64,000 nt of DNA from Dromiciops gliroides (Eukaryota; Chordata; Mammalia; Microbiotheria; Microbiotheriidae), in the NCBI RefSeq assembly GCF_019393635.1, contig NC_057861.1, positions 56,743,532 through 56,807,531 on the forward strand, written 5' to 3'. The notes under the pieces were generated by a model that worked only from the letters and a program-made list of their open reading frames with translations, was not told where the DNA came from and ran no database searches. Position numbers and translations under genes: made by a program. Below, in pieces: positions 33,390 through 44,168 of the stretch. Each line of letters begins with the position of its first letter. Position 1 is the stretch's first letter.

Positions 33390-33544
33390 TGTTTTTTTGT
33401 TTGTTTTTTGGCGGGGCAATGGGGGTTAAGTGACTTTCCCAGGGTCACACAGCTAGTAAGTGTTAAGTGTCTGAGGCCGGATTTGAACTCATGTACTCCT
33501 GAATCCAGGGCCAGTGCTTTATCCACTGCACCATCTAGCCGCCC
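33390..33544 (-). mobile_element. WSINE1-type SINE, antisense
   Basis: A 10-bp target-site duplication CTCAAATAGT at 33380-33389 and 33545-33554. Confidence 0.92.
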
Positions 33545-33695
33545 CTCAAATAGTCTTTTAAAGTGCACATCAAATTTAACAATCTGGTAACACGATTATC
33601 CCATTTGTGTTACTTTCTGAATTTCTTTTTGTTTTCTTCAGCGTATTTTATAATGTCTTATTGGTGTTCTTTGTTTTTAAAAAATTTTGCATCTC

Positions 33696-33850
33696 GAGGC
33701 AGCTAGATGGCACAGTGGGTAAAGCACCAGCCTTGGATTCAGGAGGACCTGAGTTCAAATTCGGTCTCAGACATTTGACACTTACTAGCTGTGTGACCCT
33801 GGGCAAGTCACTTAACCCCCATTGCCCTGCAAAAAAGAAAAAGAAAAATG
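33696..33850 (+). mobile_element. WSINE1-type SINE
   Basis: A 10-bp target-site duplication TTTGCATCTC at 33686-33695 and 33851-33860, followed by a (CT)n run. Confidence 0.92.
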
Positions 33851-34029
33851 TTTGCATCTCTCTCTCTCTCTCCAAACTAATTCTACCCTCCCCAAATAAT
33901 CTTCCCTTATAATAAGTATAGTCAAGCTTAAAAAAAAAAAAGAGGTAGCATAATGATTATTTCTGCTAATTTACATCTCATTCTGCACCTCCAGTTCCTC
34001 ACTTCTGCCAGGAGGGAGGAATCTGGCTT

Positions 34030-35000
34030 CATTATCAGTCTTTTAGATTCATGATTGGTCACTGCTTTGATCAAAGTTATAGAGGTCTATCAAAATTCTT
34101 ATCTGTTACAATACTAGTGTCATCCTAGTTCTCGTTTGATTCTGTCTCAGTTCATACAACTCTTTCCAAGTTTCTCTGGATCTACTACAGTCATTTCTTA
34201 CATCAGAGTCAGTAAACATTTACCAGGCACGTACTTTGTGCCAGACACTGTAATATTTGATGACATTATTTTACCACAAGTTGTTCAGCCATTCTCCAAT
34301 CAATAGAGACCTACTTTGCTCCCATTTCTTTGTTATTACAAACAGTCCTTGGGGGCAGCTAGGTAGTACAGTGGATAGGGTTTATGGCTGAGGACTGAGC
34401 CACTCTTTTCTCTAGCCCCAAGTTGTAGGAATGAAAAGACGAGCCCAGCATCTAAGACGAGTAGTGATAGACCCAATTACCAGTGTTGGGCCCCATCCTG
34501 GAACCTGTGCTCAGACCCAGGCTTTGCCTTCCAGGAGGGTCTGCACCAAGCCTGAGCATGGCCCCATCTCTGTGCTGAGGCTTCTCTTGCAGAGCTAAGC
34601 AAGGCTCCATTAAAAGAATTGGGCATGGGGACAGCTAGGCGGTACAGTGGATAAAGCACTGACCCTGGAGTCAGGAGGACCTGAGTTCAAATCCGGCCTC
34701 AGGCACTTGACACTTACTAGCTGTGTGACCCTTTGGCAAGTCACTCAACCCTCATTGCCCTGCAAAAAACAAACAAACCCCAGCAGTCCTTGTTATAAGT
34801 AGTTTTTGTTCTTATTGATCTTTTACTTCCTTGGAGTATTTACCTAGTGGTGCTTTTTCCGCATTATAGGTTATCTACATTTTAATGACTTTTGGGATGT
34901 GATTCCAAACTGCTCTTCAAAATGGTTAGGCCTTCTCACACCTCCATCAGCTGTGCATCAGTGTAACTTTCACCCCTTCACCTATAGAATGCAACCTTTG
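34030..35000 (-). mobile_element. L1 ORF2 3' part, antisense, interrupted
   Basis: 'ctcagttcatacaactcttt', 'gttgttcagccattctccaa' and 'ctttgttattacaaacagtc' continue, beyond a large insertion (34352-34783), with 'ttataagtagtttttgttct' and 'cttcaaaatggttaggcctt'. A short MIR-like piece sits at 34208-34255 ('catttaccaggcacgtactt'). Confidence 0.7.
34352..34783 (+). mobile_element. Composite insertion: SINE head + 245-bp module + full SINE
   Basis: Three parts in order: a 27-nt WSINE head (34352-34378), an unidentified module (about 34379-34627), and a complete WSINE with A-rich tail (34628-34783). The whole is flanked by CAGTCCTTG at 34343-34351 and 34784-34792, and the antisense L1 around it reads on across the site, so it looks like one insertion event. 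The head joins the module within GATAG, a 5-nt stretch shared by both partners. The module and its junction with the second SINE match 58568-58805 at roughly nine bases in ten by eye. Confidence 0.75.
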
Positions 35001-35104
35001 GGATGTGGAAGATTGTTTCACTTGTGTCTTTGTGACTCGGGCTCCTAGAACCGTGCCTGGCACACTTAGACACTTAATGTTTACTGAATGGTTCCCATTT
35101 TTTC

Positions 35105-35347
35105 CTGTGGCAGCTAGGTCTCACGGTAGATAGAGCACTGGGCCTGAAATCAGAAGCCATGGGTTCAGATCTAGTTTCTTACTGGCTTACTAGCTGTGTG
35201 ACTTTAGGCAAGTCACTTAACTTCTGCCTCAATTTAGTCATCTGTAAAATAAGGATAATAGTACCACCTCCCATGGTTGTTGTGAGGATCAAGTAATATA
35301 ATAATTGTAAAGTGCTCAGCACATTGCCAGGCAATAGTAAGCTATAT
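35105..35347 (+). repeat. Full-length MIR/CORE-SINE with WSINE-like head
   Basis: 'GGCAGCTAGGTCTCACGGTA' head, 'ctagctgtgtgactttaggc' core, 'catctgtaaaataaggataa' and then 'gtaaagtgctcagcacattg'. The head is recognisably that of the WSINE family while the 3' half is MIR-type. Confidence 0.75.
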
Positions 35348-37540
35348 TTATATAGTAAGCACAATATAAATATTAGTTACTACTACCACCACCACCACTA
35401 CTACTGCTACTATATAAATATAGTAAAAAGCTTTATAATATAGAATGAGAGCACTCCTTCCATTCCAGTGAGAAACTTCCTCTGCTTAACTTTTAACTTA
35501 ACCATTAGTTTCCTGAGGAGTCTATAAGAAGATAAGGAGTTCGATTGTAATAGGAGAGATTTTAGCCGGCTCTGAGGAAAGACTGCCCAGTCTTGAGGAT
35601 GATTACTAAATACAGGAAGAGCCTTCTCAGAAATGAGTCTTGTTCTGCCCCTAACTTGTCCTGTAACTTTGGTGAAGTCATTTCCCTTCCCTGGGTCTTT
35701 GTGAGGGGGGCTAAATTTCACGACTTCTGATACCCTCTCATTCTAAGATTTTTGTTTTCCTTTGAGTTCCTTTTTAAAAAAAACAAGGTCGATTTCTGAC
35801 CGCCTGGGGTCATTTATAGCTTCAGAGCTTGTGGGTGTTGGCACTCAATGTTTCTTAGACTTTGAGGAGGATAAAAGACCTCTGGACCATCTGATCAAAG
35901 CATGAAATGCCACTTCCATAGGGCTTTCCTAAAATGATCATCCTGTGAAGTAAGAAGGCTAAGTATTATTTTATTTATTCATTTTATGAACAGGGTAACT
36001 GAAGTCACATCCTAGATGTTAAGTGACTTGTTCCAGGTCACACAGCTGGTAAATGCTAGCTCCAAACCCGAATGCGGGGATCTTGACTCCAGGGCCCCTG
36101 TTCTTTTCTCTGTGCCCTGCTGCCAAAGGCTACCGACCCTAGAGCATATTACCAAACGCCATCCTCAAACAACCAGGCAGATTATTTCCATCTCAGATAA
36201 GAAATCCATGAAGGGTTTCCTAGTCCTGCCTTTAAGTCATTTATTCATCTGGGAAACAGTACTCTGGAACCTTATCATAGAACACTGATGTTATCAGTAA
36301 GTAGCTGGAGGATCCTTGGCTTCCTTGGGTCTTCCTAGAGGCCCTTGGGTAAAAAACTGGCTGGGTTCTGGTCAGCTGTGTTGTAGAGGGGGTCTTTTTC
36401 ATACATGGATTGAACTAAATGGTCTCTAAGGTCCCCTTCAACTCCGAAATTGTATGATTGTGTCAGGGAAAGTGTCCTGAGAACTGGGTCTGAGCAGCCC
36501 GGTTCTTTGTGGTTCAAGGAGTCTTTCCTAGCTGTCCCAGAAGGCCTGGGGAAGAGGAGGAAGAGGACTCCCTCCCATCCCCCCAGAAGAAGCCACTGTG
36601 ACAGCTGGCCTCCTTGAGTTCTCGGATGGCCAGCCCTCCTGACGGGAAGACAGACGTCTCTTGTGGCGGCTTGCCAGAGGAAGAAAAAAAAGCAAGTTTT
36701 TTTCCCCCTTTGCTACCCCTTTATTGGCTAGAGCAGGAGGAGCAGCAGCTGCAGTGGAGTTGCAGGTCAGGCCCCGGCCTGGCACTGAGCTTGAACCTGC
36801 AGGGGTTTGTGCTTTCTGTTTCTTATCTTCTGAGCTTTATGGAGTGATGGGAATGGAGAGGAGGGTAACCCACAGCCTGCTTGCAGCTTTCTCAGCATGG
36901 ACCAAGGTAATGTGGTTCCCTCCCTGAGCCCCGGTTCTGGGCATGCTATTCTCACTCACTAGAACACCAAGGAAAACCAAGGGTAGCCCATGTCAGACCA
37001 TCCCCTAAAAGCTGCACTTTGTTTAATGGGATGGATAGCTTTTGGCACAGGGAGAGGAAGTTTGGCAAAGTTTCCTGGATGGTATTTTAGGGAACTTTTG
37101 TTAGGTGGTCTTTGTTCTACTAGCCATGGCCGTCCCGGCCAATCCCAGGGGGCCGCCGCAAAGCTGATCCAGCAGGCTTCCTGACTTTAGAATTCTGAAA
37201 TGCATTCACCTTCAGTTTGGGTCCAGATGGGGTTTTCTCCCAATCACTTCTTCCTTGGCTTCATGCTTAGCATTTGCTATCGCGTGTGCATCCCTTTCGG
37301 AGCTGATCTGAGGGAGTGGAAAGAAGACTTGACTTGGAGGCAGGAAACATGGCGGGTTCAGCTTCAACCTTGACTGGACGTCTGTCCGTGAGCAAGAGAG
37401 AAATGGCCTGACGGTAGGCAGACGCCACCCACATAGACAGGAGGGACGCTGTGCGTGAGCTTCTGAAGGATGTGGTCATGCATATAAGTAATGACATCCC
37501 CAGAGGGGGAGAGAAGCATTTGGCTACCCAGGGAATACAG
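35348..37540. other. Non-coding stretch, part relatively GC-rich
   Basis: 35375-35412 has a (ACC/ACT)n run. 35955-36120 is an antisense MIR. 36385-36460 carries an old repeat tail ('gattgaactaaatggtctct'). 36500-36950 and 37120-37165 are somewhat richer in GC and CpG, but overlapping open frames on both strands show no domain or splice logic. I call no gene. Confidence 0.4.
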
Positions 37541-37544
37541 TGGT

Positions 37545-37760
37545 ATGGCGTGGTATAGTAAGTAGAAAGAGTGCTGGCTCTGGAGTCAGTGGTGCTGGGT
37601 TCAGATCTCCCCTCTGGTACTTTTTATCTGTGTAAGTGACTTGAAGCAAGTCACTTACCTTCTCCAGATCTCAGTTTCCTCATCTGTAAAATGATAGGTT
37701 TGACCTTGCAGGTCTTTGAGGTTCCTTCCAGTTCTAGATGTGCAATCTTATGATCTCTCT
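37545..37760 (+). repeat. MIR/CORE-SINE, sense
   Basis: 'gctctggagtcagtggtgct', 'tcagtttcctcatctgtaaa', then a tail 'gaggttccttccagttctag'. Confidence 0.75.
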
Positions 37761-37905
37761 GCACTTACTTTAGTCATTTGTAAAATAAGGATAAAAATTT
37801 ACCACCAACCTCATGGGGTTCCCATCGGGCATGCAGTGACCACTACAATGGAAGCTTCTTGAGAACAGGAACTTTGTGCCTAATGTTTGGTACATAGTAG
37901 GTACT

Positions 37906-38075
37906 ATGTGTGTGTGTGTGTGTGTGTGTGTGTTTGAAATTTCGTTATTTTAATTATTTTTCCAAGTACATATAAGGATATTTTTCGGAGTTCCAGGTTG
38001 TTTTTTTCTCCCATCCTCCCTTTCCTGCCTTCCCGATGACAGCAAACAATTTGATATAGTTTGTAATAAATAATT
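37906..38075 (-). mobile_element. (GT)n tract and antisense LINE 3' UTR fragment
   Basis: About 12 GT units at 37909-37933, then 'ttttccaagtacatataagg', 'ctcccatcctccctttcctg' and 'aacaatttgatatagtttgt', the same antisense 3' UTR type as 16292-16460 and 52040-52378. Confidence 0.55.
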
Positions 38076-38264
38076 TTAATTGAATTGAGGGCATCGCTTT
38101 GTAATTATAAAGGAGGGTTTCTCCTTAGTCTAATTTTGAATTCCATGTACCTTCTTTTCTTTTCCCAAAGCCAACTTCTCTATTGTTCAGCATGGGTTTT
38201 TGCCTGGAGAATTTTGAGCCCCTCTAAAGGAGTCCATTTTCAGATCAGAATGGGGAGGTGAGAA

Positions 38265-38437
38265 AGGAATGAGCATTTCTTAAATGTCTGCCATGTACTG
38301 GGCACGTTGTAAATATTATCTCATTTGATCCTCACAACAATCCTGGGAGGAAGATGCTATTATTGTCTTTGTTTTACACAGGAGAAAACTGAGGCAGACA
38401 GAGGTTAAATGATTTGCCAACAGGTCGCATGGTTATT
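38265..38437 (-). repeat. MIR/CORE-SINE, antisense
   Basis: 'gccatgtactgggcacgttg', 'tgatcctcacaacaatcctg', 'aaaactgaggcagacagagg'. It resumes at 38746-38820 beyond two nested SINEs ('gagtctgaggctggatttag'). Confidence 0.75.
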
Positions 38438-38452
38438 AAGAGTCTGAGGGAG

Positions 38453-38618
38453 GGGGCGGCTAGGTGGCACAGTGGATAAAGCACCGGCCCTGGATTCAGG
38501 AGGACCTGAGTTCAAATCTGGCCTCAGACACTTGACACTTACTAGCTGTGTGACCCTGGGCAAGTCACTTAACCCTCATCACCCTGCAAAAAAACAAAAA
38601 CAAAAATAAAGAGCCTGA
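38453..38618 (+). mobile_element. WSINE1-type SINE (first of a nested pair)
   Basis: A 15-bp duplication AAGAG(T/C)CTGAGGGAG at 38438-38452 and 38619-38633. It is inserted in an old antisense MIR. Confidence 0.92.
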
Positions 38619-38633
38619 GGGAGACAGCTAGGT

Positions 38634-38743
38634 GGCACAGTGGATAAAGTACCAGCCCTGGATTCAGGAGGACCTGAGTTCAAATCTGGTATCAGACACT
38701 TGATACTAGCTATTCGACTATATATATATATATATATATATAT
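38634..38743 (+). mobile_element. WSINE1-type SINE, 3' part replaced by (TA)n
   Basis: Head and B box are present, but after 'cagacacttgatactagc' the element passes to about 12 TA units (38717-38743). A third copy of the target motif GAGTCTGAGG follows at 38746-38755. Confidence 0.88.
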
Positions 38744-39249
38744 GAGAGTCTGAGGCTGGATTTAGACTCAGGTCTTCCTGACTCCAGTCCCAGTGTTCTT
38801 TCCAGTAGGCCACCAAACAGTGTAGGGGAGAACTTATCAACAATTGGAGCAAACATGGAAGTATCGATTGTCAGTAAGTCAGTAAGCTGCTTGTGTATGG
38901 AAGGATTCATGCCAAGGCTGGATTTCCCCTTGTTGGGGGTGTGATGAAGGGTGTTCCTACTTCAGATAGTGGTTATTCCAGCTGCTTCCAGAGAGCTCTT
39001 CCAATTCTTGATACTCTACAATTCTAAGGACCTTTCTCCGTGTTTCCACTTGGAAGCTTCCTTGGAGTAACAATATGGCCAAGGGTGGGGCCCTGCATAG
39101 GCCCAGCCCTGGGAAAGTAGAATGACTCACCTCTGAGAACCATTGTATTATTAGGGGAAGAATGGTATACTGGTATTAGTCCTACCCAATCATTTTATAG
39201 GTGAGTGAAAGACATGCATCTGAATTACCTCGTTTTGCTACTTCAGTCA

Positions 39250-39490
39250 GCTTCAGTCAGCCCGCCAGCATTTAGTTAGTGCCATCTGTGTACTGGGACC
39301 TGTGCTGGGGATACAAAGAAGGCCAGAAGCAGTCCCTGTTCTCTAGGAGATCACCATTAATGGAAACCACAACTTCCAAAAAACTGTGTGCAGAGAAGAG
39401 ATAGACAGACAGGATGAATTGGGGAACGTCTCTGGGGGAAGGCCTGGGAGAGGCTTCTGGCAGAAGGTGGGACTTTAGCTAAGGTTTGAA
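39250..39490 (+). repeat. Ancient interspersed repeat, long form
   Basis: 'gtgctggggatacaaagaag', 'cagtccctgttctctaggag' and 'aggcttctggcagaaggtgg' appear in the order seen in the 2480-3060 family. Confidence 0.5.
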
Positions 39491-39586
39491 GGGAATTGCT
39501 ATCACCTTATTTCCTTGATGGCTCTGGGCAAGTCGCCTCACCTCTCTGGCCCTCAGTGGCCATCTCTGTAAAATGATAGAGTGAGA

Positions 39587-39797
39587 CCAGCTAGGGGGTA
39601 CAGTAGAAGAACTGATTTCGAATCCAGCCTGAGACACTTACTAGCTGTGTAACCCTGGGGAAGTCACTTAATCCTGTTTGCCAGTCTCCTCACTTGTAAA
39701 ATAAGCTGGAGAAAGAAATGGCAAGCTTCAGTATCTTTTCCAAGAAAACCCCCAAAAGGGGTCACAAAGAGTGGGACACACCTGAGAAATGACTCAA
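39587..39797 (+). mobile_element. tRNA-SINE with RTE/BovB-like tail
   Basis: WSINE-like head ('ccagctagggggtacagtag'), a core with 'ctagctgtgtaaccctgggg', then 'aataagctggagaaagaaat', 'aaacccccaaaaggggtcac' and 'aagagtgggacacacctgag', ending near an AAC-rich run. The tail type differs from the A-tailed copies. Confidence 0.75.
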
Positions 39798-40640
39798 CAA
39801 CAGGTACAAGAACAAGACCAGATAATCCCTTTTACTTCCAAGACCCTAGATTTAACAGAATTCAGATTGGGCCTGGGGATGTATGGCTGGTCTCCTCCTG
39901 CCCACATCTCTCTTTGCTCCCCATACCAGGCGAATGCCCCTTTTGCCACTGAGCCATTCCCTTTTCGGCAAAGGGCAGAAGCAAGCTGCCCTGGGTGAAA
40001 CTTGACTGAGACTTTTGTTATCAGATTTGTCTACAAAGTGACTTCAGAATTGGCCCCTCCTCAACAGGAGCTCAGGTGCTTCCTTCCTTCCCTAGGAGAT
40101 CAGATGGTGATCTGCCTTGAAGGAAGGATTTAAAGAGATCATTGTTCAGGGAGACTTGGAGAGGCTAACCAGGTAGGTTAGACTTGTTCCTGTCTTTGGG
40201 GTTTGGTGACAGATAGGGCAGTTCTGAGAGAATGGGGTGGTCCTTGTGGGGTGCCAGAAGGCAGCATTTGAATCCTTGAATGTTCATGTCAGAGGGGCCT
40301 TAGAAGAGATACCTAGTCCATCCACCTAAAGAAACCGAGGCCACAAGAGGAAACCCAGAGAGGCAGCGTGTGTCACAGCAGGACCTTTGGACTTGGCAGT
40401 GTAGGTCCGGATTCCAGGGCCTCCTCTGAGAAGGTCATTCATGTTAGTGGACCTCAATTTCCTCAGTTATCTCTAAGATCCCTTTCCAGCACTAGAATTC
40501 TATGATGTAATGTGACTAGCCCAAGGTCACACAGTAAGTTAGTGACATCTGTGGGGATTGGATCCTGAGATCTGAATCACAGTCCTCTGCACTGCCTCTT
40601 AAAATGCTTATTTTCATAGTTGCCTTCTGCTGGTCTCATT
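39798..40640. other. Non-coding stretch
   Basis: 40265-40345 and 40375-40590 carry MIR-type remnants ('ggacctcaatttcctcagtt', 'agcccaaggtcacacagtaa'). Nothing coding recognised. Confidence 0.4.
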
Positions 40641-40658
40641 TTAAAAATAGTGCCGTCT

Positions 40659-40716
<58 letters not shown>
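40659..40716 (+). repeat. (CA)n microsatellite
   Basis: About 28 CA units, uninterrupted. Read directly. Confidence 0.97.
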
Positions 40717-40717
<1 letters not shown>

Positions 40718-40849
40718 GCTGGAGGCCAAAGCTTGGGGGTTTTGACTACCTGAGAGAGAAAAATGAAGGGCCAACCAACAGCTGCCTCTCCAGCAGGGGC
40801 CAGGTAGCTGGAGGCTTCGTTTCTGTCCCACGTGAAATCCAAGCCCATT

Positions 40850-42880
40850 GAAGAGGTCAGCTTTGTTTACAGTGTCTCGGCAGCTCAATTACACCACATA
40901 CAGTAATTCTCATCACGCTGCCGGTAATTTCACTGACTTACCAAGCAGACATCATTTCCTGAAAGTCAGCCCTGGTCTTAGAGGAAGTAAGCGCAGAGGC
41001 TTCATGACTAAACAGCCTATGCAAATCTCCTTGCCTCTGTCCCCTCCCAGCCAGGGCTGCCACCTCAGGCTCCTCTCTCTCCTTGCCAGTTTTCTCTCTG
41101 TCAGTTGCCTGGGCCTTGCTGCTCCTTCTGCTGCTGATGCTGCTGCTGCTGTCATGAATGTGTCTTTCCCCCTGCTTGGCTGGGAAAGGGGCGCCTGTCC
41201 TGTGGGCTGCTCTAAGCCCAGAGTCCTTGTAGCATGGCCCAGATGCAGTTTTGGCTCCAGTTCTCAGCACTTAACCAGGTAATCCTGCGCATGCTCTTGT
41301 CTCTGTGCCTGTCTCTTGTTGGCCTTGGATAATAGAGCCCAGGTCAGAGTTCACAGTTTCTGGGAGTAGGCTATTGACCAGCAAGGCATTTGGGTGAAGT
41401 GGGGGGCGGGACTGGGGGAGGTCTAATACTGCTCTTAAGGTTTACAGCAGCTCCTAGAAAATCCTGTTTGTCAGTCTTAGAAACTTTCGGAAGGAGAATT
41501 GGATGGGAGATGACTTGGAGGCTGGAAACCCTGGTTCTACTTCTGACTCTTGCTTTGCAACTCTGTACAAATCACTTTCCATTTCAGTGCCTCAGTTTCC
41601 ATATCTGTTTGCTAAAATGAAGGTGGTTTCTAAGGTTCTTTGTTCTGTGTTCTGAGCTTCCCTCTAATTCTTACTTCCTGTTCCGTGAGTCTGGCCTGAT
41701 CTTTCCACTCTCCTCCCACCCCCTACCCCACCCCCTTTTTAAGCCCCTTTGATTACCCTCCAACCAGTTCTTCAGAAAGGATTGTCTGGAGTTGGAAGGC
41801 ACTTGAGAAGACATAGACCTTGAAGAACTGAAAACTTTTGTTGGACCAAGTGTGTTTGGACTTGTAAAGACGCTGCTGAATGTTGTTGAAAGAGAACCCA
41901 GGAATCCCTGTTCCTGGGTTCTCATTATGCCATGCCACTACATTCCTTAGATCTAGTAAACTAGCTATGTGGCCCAAGAGAAGTTGTTTTCCCTCTCTGG
42001 GTCTAGCTTTCTTATCCATACTGAATAAGAATACTAATCTTGTGTACACAGAATCATAGACATAAAGGTGGAAGGGATGATAGGGGCCATCTCATTCAAC
42101 CCCTTCATTTTACAAATGAAGAAAATGAGTTTGAGAGAGATTGCCTTTACTGAAGTCCTTCGGGTCCTTTGCCTCTACAGCCGGACCTTGATGCCTTTTG
42201 TTCTTGCCAGTGGCACAGAGCTTTTGTGAGGCTCGACTTGGGTACATGGAAAACATTTTGTCAACCATGAGGAGCTTGCTATAACAGTTCAGGAGCCTCA
42301 GATTCATCCACATACCCATCCTCTCTAACCAGCTCTAGTTGCAGCTCTTCTCTGACTTAGTAAATCTTTGAGAGTTGCTGTGGCTGGTTGCAGCCTTCCT
42401 GGGGATGAGCCCTTTTGTACTTAATGTGGCCAGACCTCATCTGTCAGACTATTACATCTGGGCCCATGATCTCTCTGAGCATTGCCTTGTAGAACCCCAG
42501 GATCATCTGCACCCCAAGGGAAAGAAGCACAGGGGAGCTTGAGTAGAGCTCTCCAAGTCAAGGATCGAGTTAGGATCTTTCCCAGATTCTAGTTTGCTGA
42601 AGTCCTGGCAAAGGGACTTTAAACTTTAGAATGTGTGGATTGCTTGAAGGAAGTGAGGACGTTTAGCTTGGATAAGAAAAAGCTGTACATTTGCTGTCTT
42701 TAATTTGGGGAAGAAGGATCTTCTTTGTTCTACTTGACTCCAGAATTAGAAATTTGGGGCTGAGGGTTTGTTCTCACAGGGAGAAATGCTTTATTCAGAG
42801 CTGTCAGGAAATGGAGTAGTTGCTGGTCTTGGTAGGTAGTGAAGTCCTCATCATTAGAGATCTTCCCACAGAAGCTTGTG
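40850..42880. other. Non-coding stretch; repeat-free block at its start
   Basis: 40850-41030 shows no repeat and holds several homeodomain-like and octamer-like words (see findings). A CTG-rich run at 41123-41155 gives poly-Ala/Leu frames. The 144-codon frame at 40848-41282 is not supported: no domain and low-complexity content. 42040-42145 is a diverged old repeat. 42590-42780 contains the ancient family also at 15990-16860. Confidence 0.4.
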
Positions 42881-43559
42881 TCTGACCAAGTCAACAAGCA
42901 TTTATTGTGTGCCAAGGTACTGTGCTAAGCTCTGGGGATACAAAAAAATGGCTTGTTGAATGTATCAGGAGGAGGAGTCCTTCTAAGAGTTGGACTCAGT
43001 TGCCTGTAGGGTTCAGACTTTGATATTCTGATTCTGAAGGGTTTAAAAACCTTTTATCAAGCAAAAGGCACCAGATAAGAGTATAAGTGTAAGGGGGCAG
43101 GCAGCATTTTGAAATTAGCCCTTGATTCACAGTCCCAGGTAGCCTCAGAGTGGTGCGGATTTGCTACAGTGTCTTAGGTTTGCAGCTGCTAACCCACTAG
43201 ACTGTATTAGACAGGAGACCTTCTCTGTCCCCCAAGCCTAGGCACATAGTAGGCCTCAGGAAATCCTTGTTGGCTCATTGGTTGATTTAACCACCTCAGT
43301 TCTCATACTGGGTTAGAAATCTCAGCTCCTTTACAACCTCCCCCATCTTTCCAAAGAATGTTTCTGGGTGCAAACTTTCCAAATTTAGTGCTTCTTTATT
43401 TTCACATGCTATTTTTGAATAACATGTTGCTTAGTTTGGAGAAGCTGAAATAGTTTCAACAGCTGCAGTTTGGAAGAAAATTATCTTGGAGTCAAATCTC
43501 TATGCCAGAAACACAAAACTTCACCTTTTGTTTCCTGTATTTTGTTTCTTCCAGAGAGA

Positions 43560-44060
43560 ATAAGAATAATAATAATCCATATTTATGGAGCACTTTAATA
43601 AACTATTATTTCCTTCCCGGGGCAGCTAGGTGGCACAGTGGATAAAGCACGGGCCCTGGATTCAGGAGTTCCTGAGTTCAAATCCGGCCTCAGACACTTG
43701 ACACTTACTAGCTGTGTGACCCTGGGCAAGTCATTTAACCCCACTGCCCCATTAAAATAAATAAATAAATAAACTATTATTTCCTTCCCATTGCCATGAG
43801 GCAGGGAGGTCTCGTGAGATTTGTTATCCGTGTTTTATTGAAACCAAGGCTCAGGTAGGTTGTAGCATCATAGATTTTAGATCTTGAAGACACCTTGAAG
43901 TGGTCATCTAATCTAGCCCTCTCCTTTCATAGATGAAGAACTGAGGCCCAGAGAAATAAAATAAATTGTCCAAAGTCACATTGCAGAGCAATGTTAGGAT
44001 TAAAACCCAGGTCCTCTGGCTCTAAATCCAAGGCTTGTCGTTTTATATCATGTTGCCTCT
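43560..44060 (-). repeat. MIR/CORE-SINE, antisense, split by a younger SINE
   Basis: 43565-43618 ('catatttatggagcacttta') continues at 43790 onward with 'attgccatgaggcagggagg' after the SINE at 43619-43767. A further antisense MIR lies at 43860-44060 ('agatgaagaactgaggccca'). Confidence 0.65.
43619..43767 (+). mobile_element. WSINE1-type SINE
   Basis: Flanked by an unusually long duplication: 22 bp at 43597-43618 and 43768-43789, containing AAACTATTATTTCCTTCCC. Its A-tail has turned into (AAAT)n. Confidence 0.94.
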
Positions 44061-44168
44061 CTTTGTGGCCCAAAGTGTCAGAACCCAACCTTGTGCCTCA
44101 TTCATCAAGCTCCAAGTGCCAAGGCACTTTCTGTTGTACTACCTTGGTGTTACAGGCAAAGGTATTCT

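Noticed and set aside
36528-36927. Overlapping open frames in a GC-richer patch as a CpG-island promoter or first exon
   Set aside because: CpG density is modest, frames are open on both strands, and no transcript signal or homology is visible.
40659-40716. CRISPR-like or tandem array
   Set aside because: Plain (CA)n dinucleotide repeat; no spacers, and the host is a mammal.
40848-41282. 144-codon open frame, possibly an alternative first exon ending at a GT near 41281
   Set aside because: Ala/Leu/Ser content comes from a CTG-rich run; no domain and no promoter evidence.
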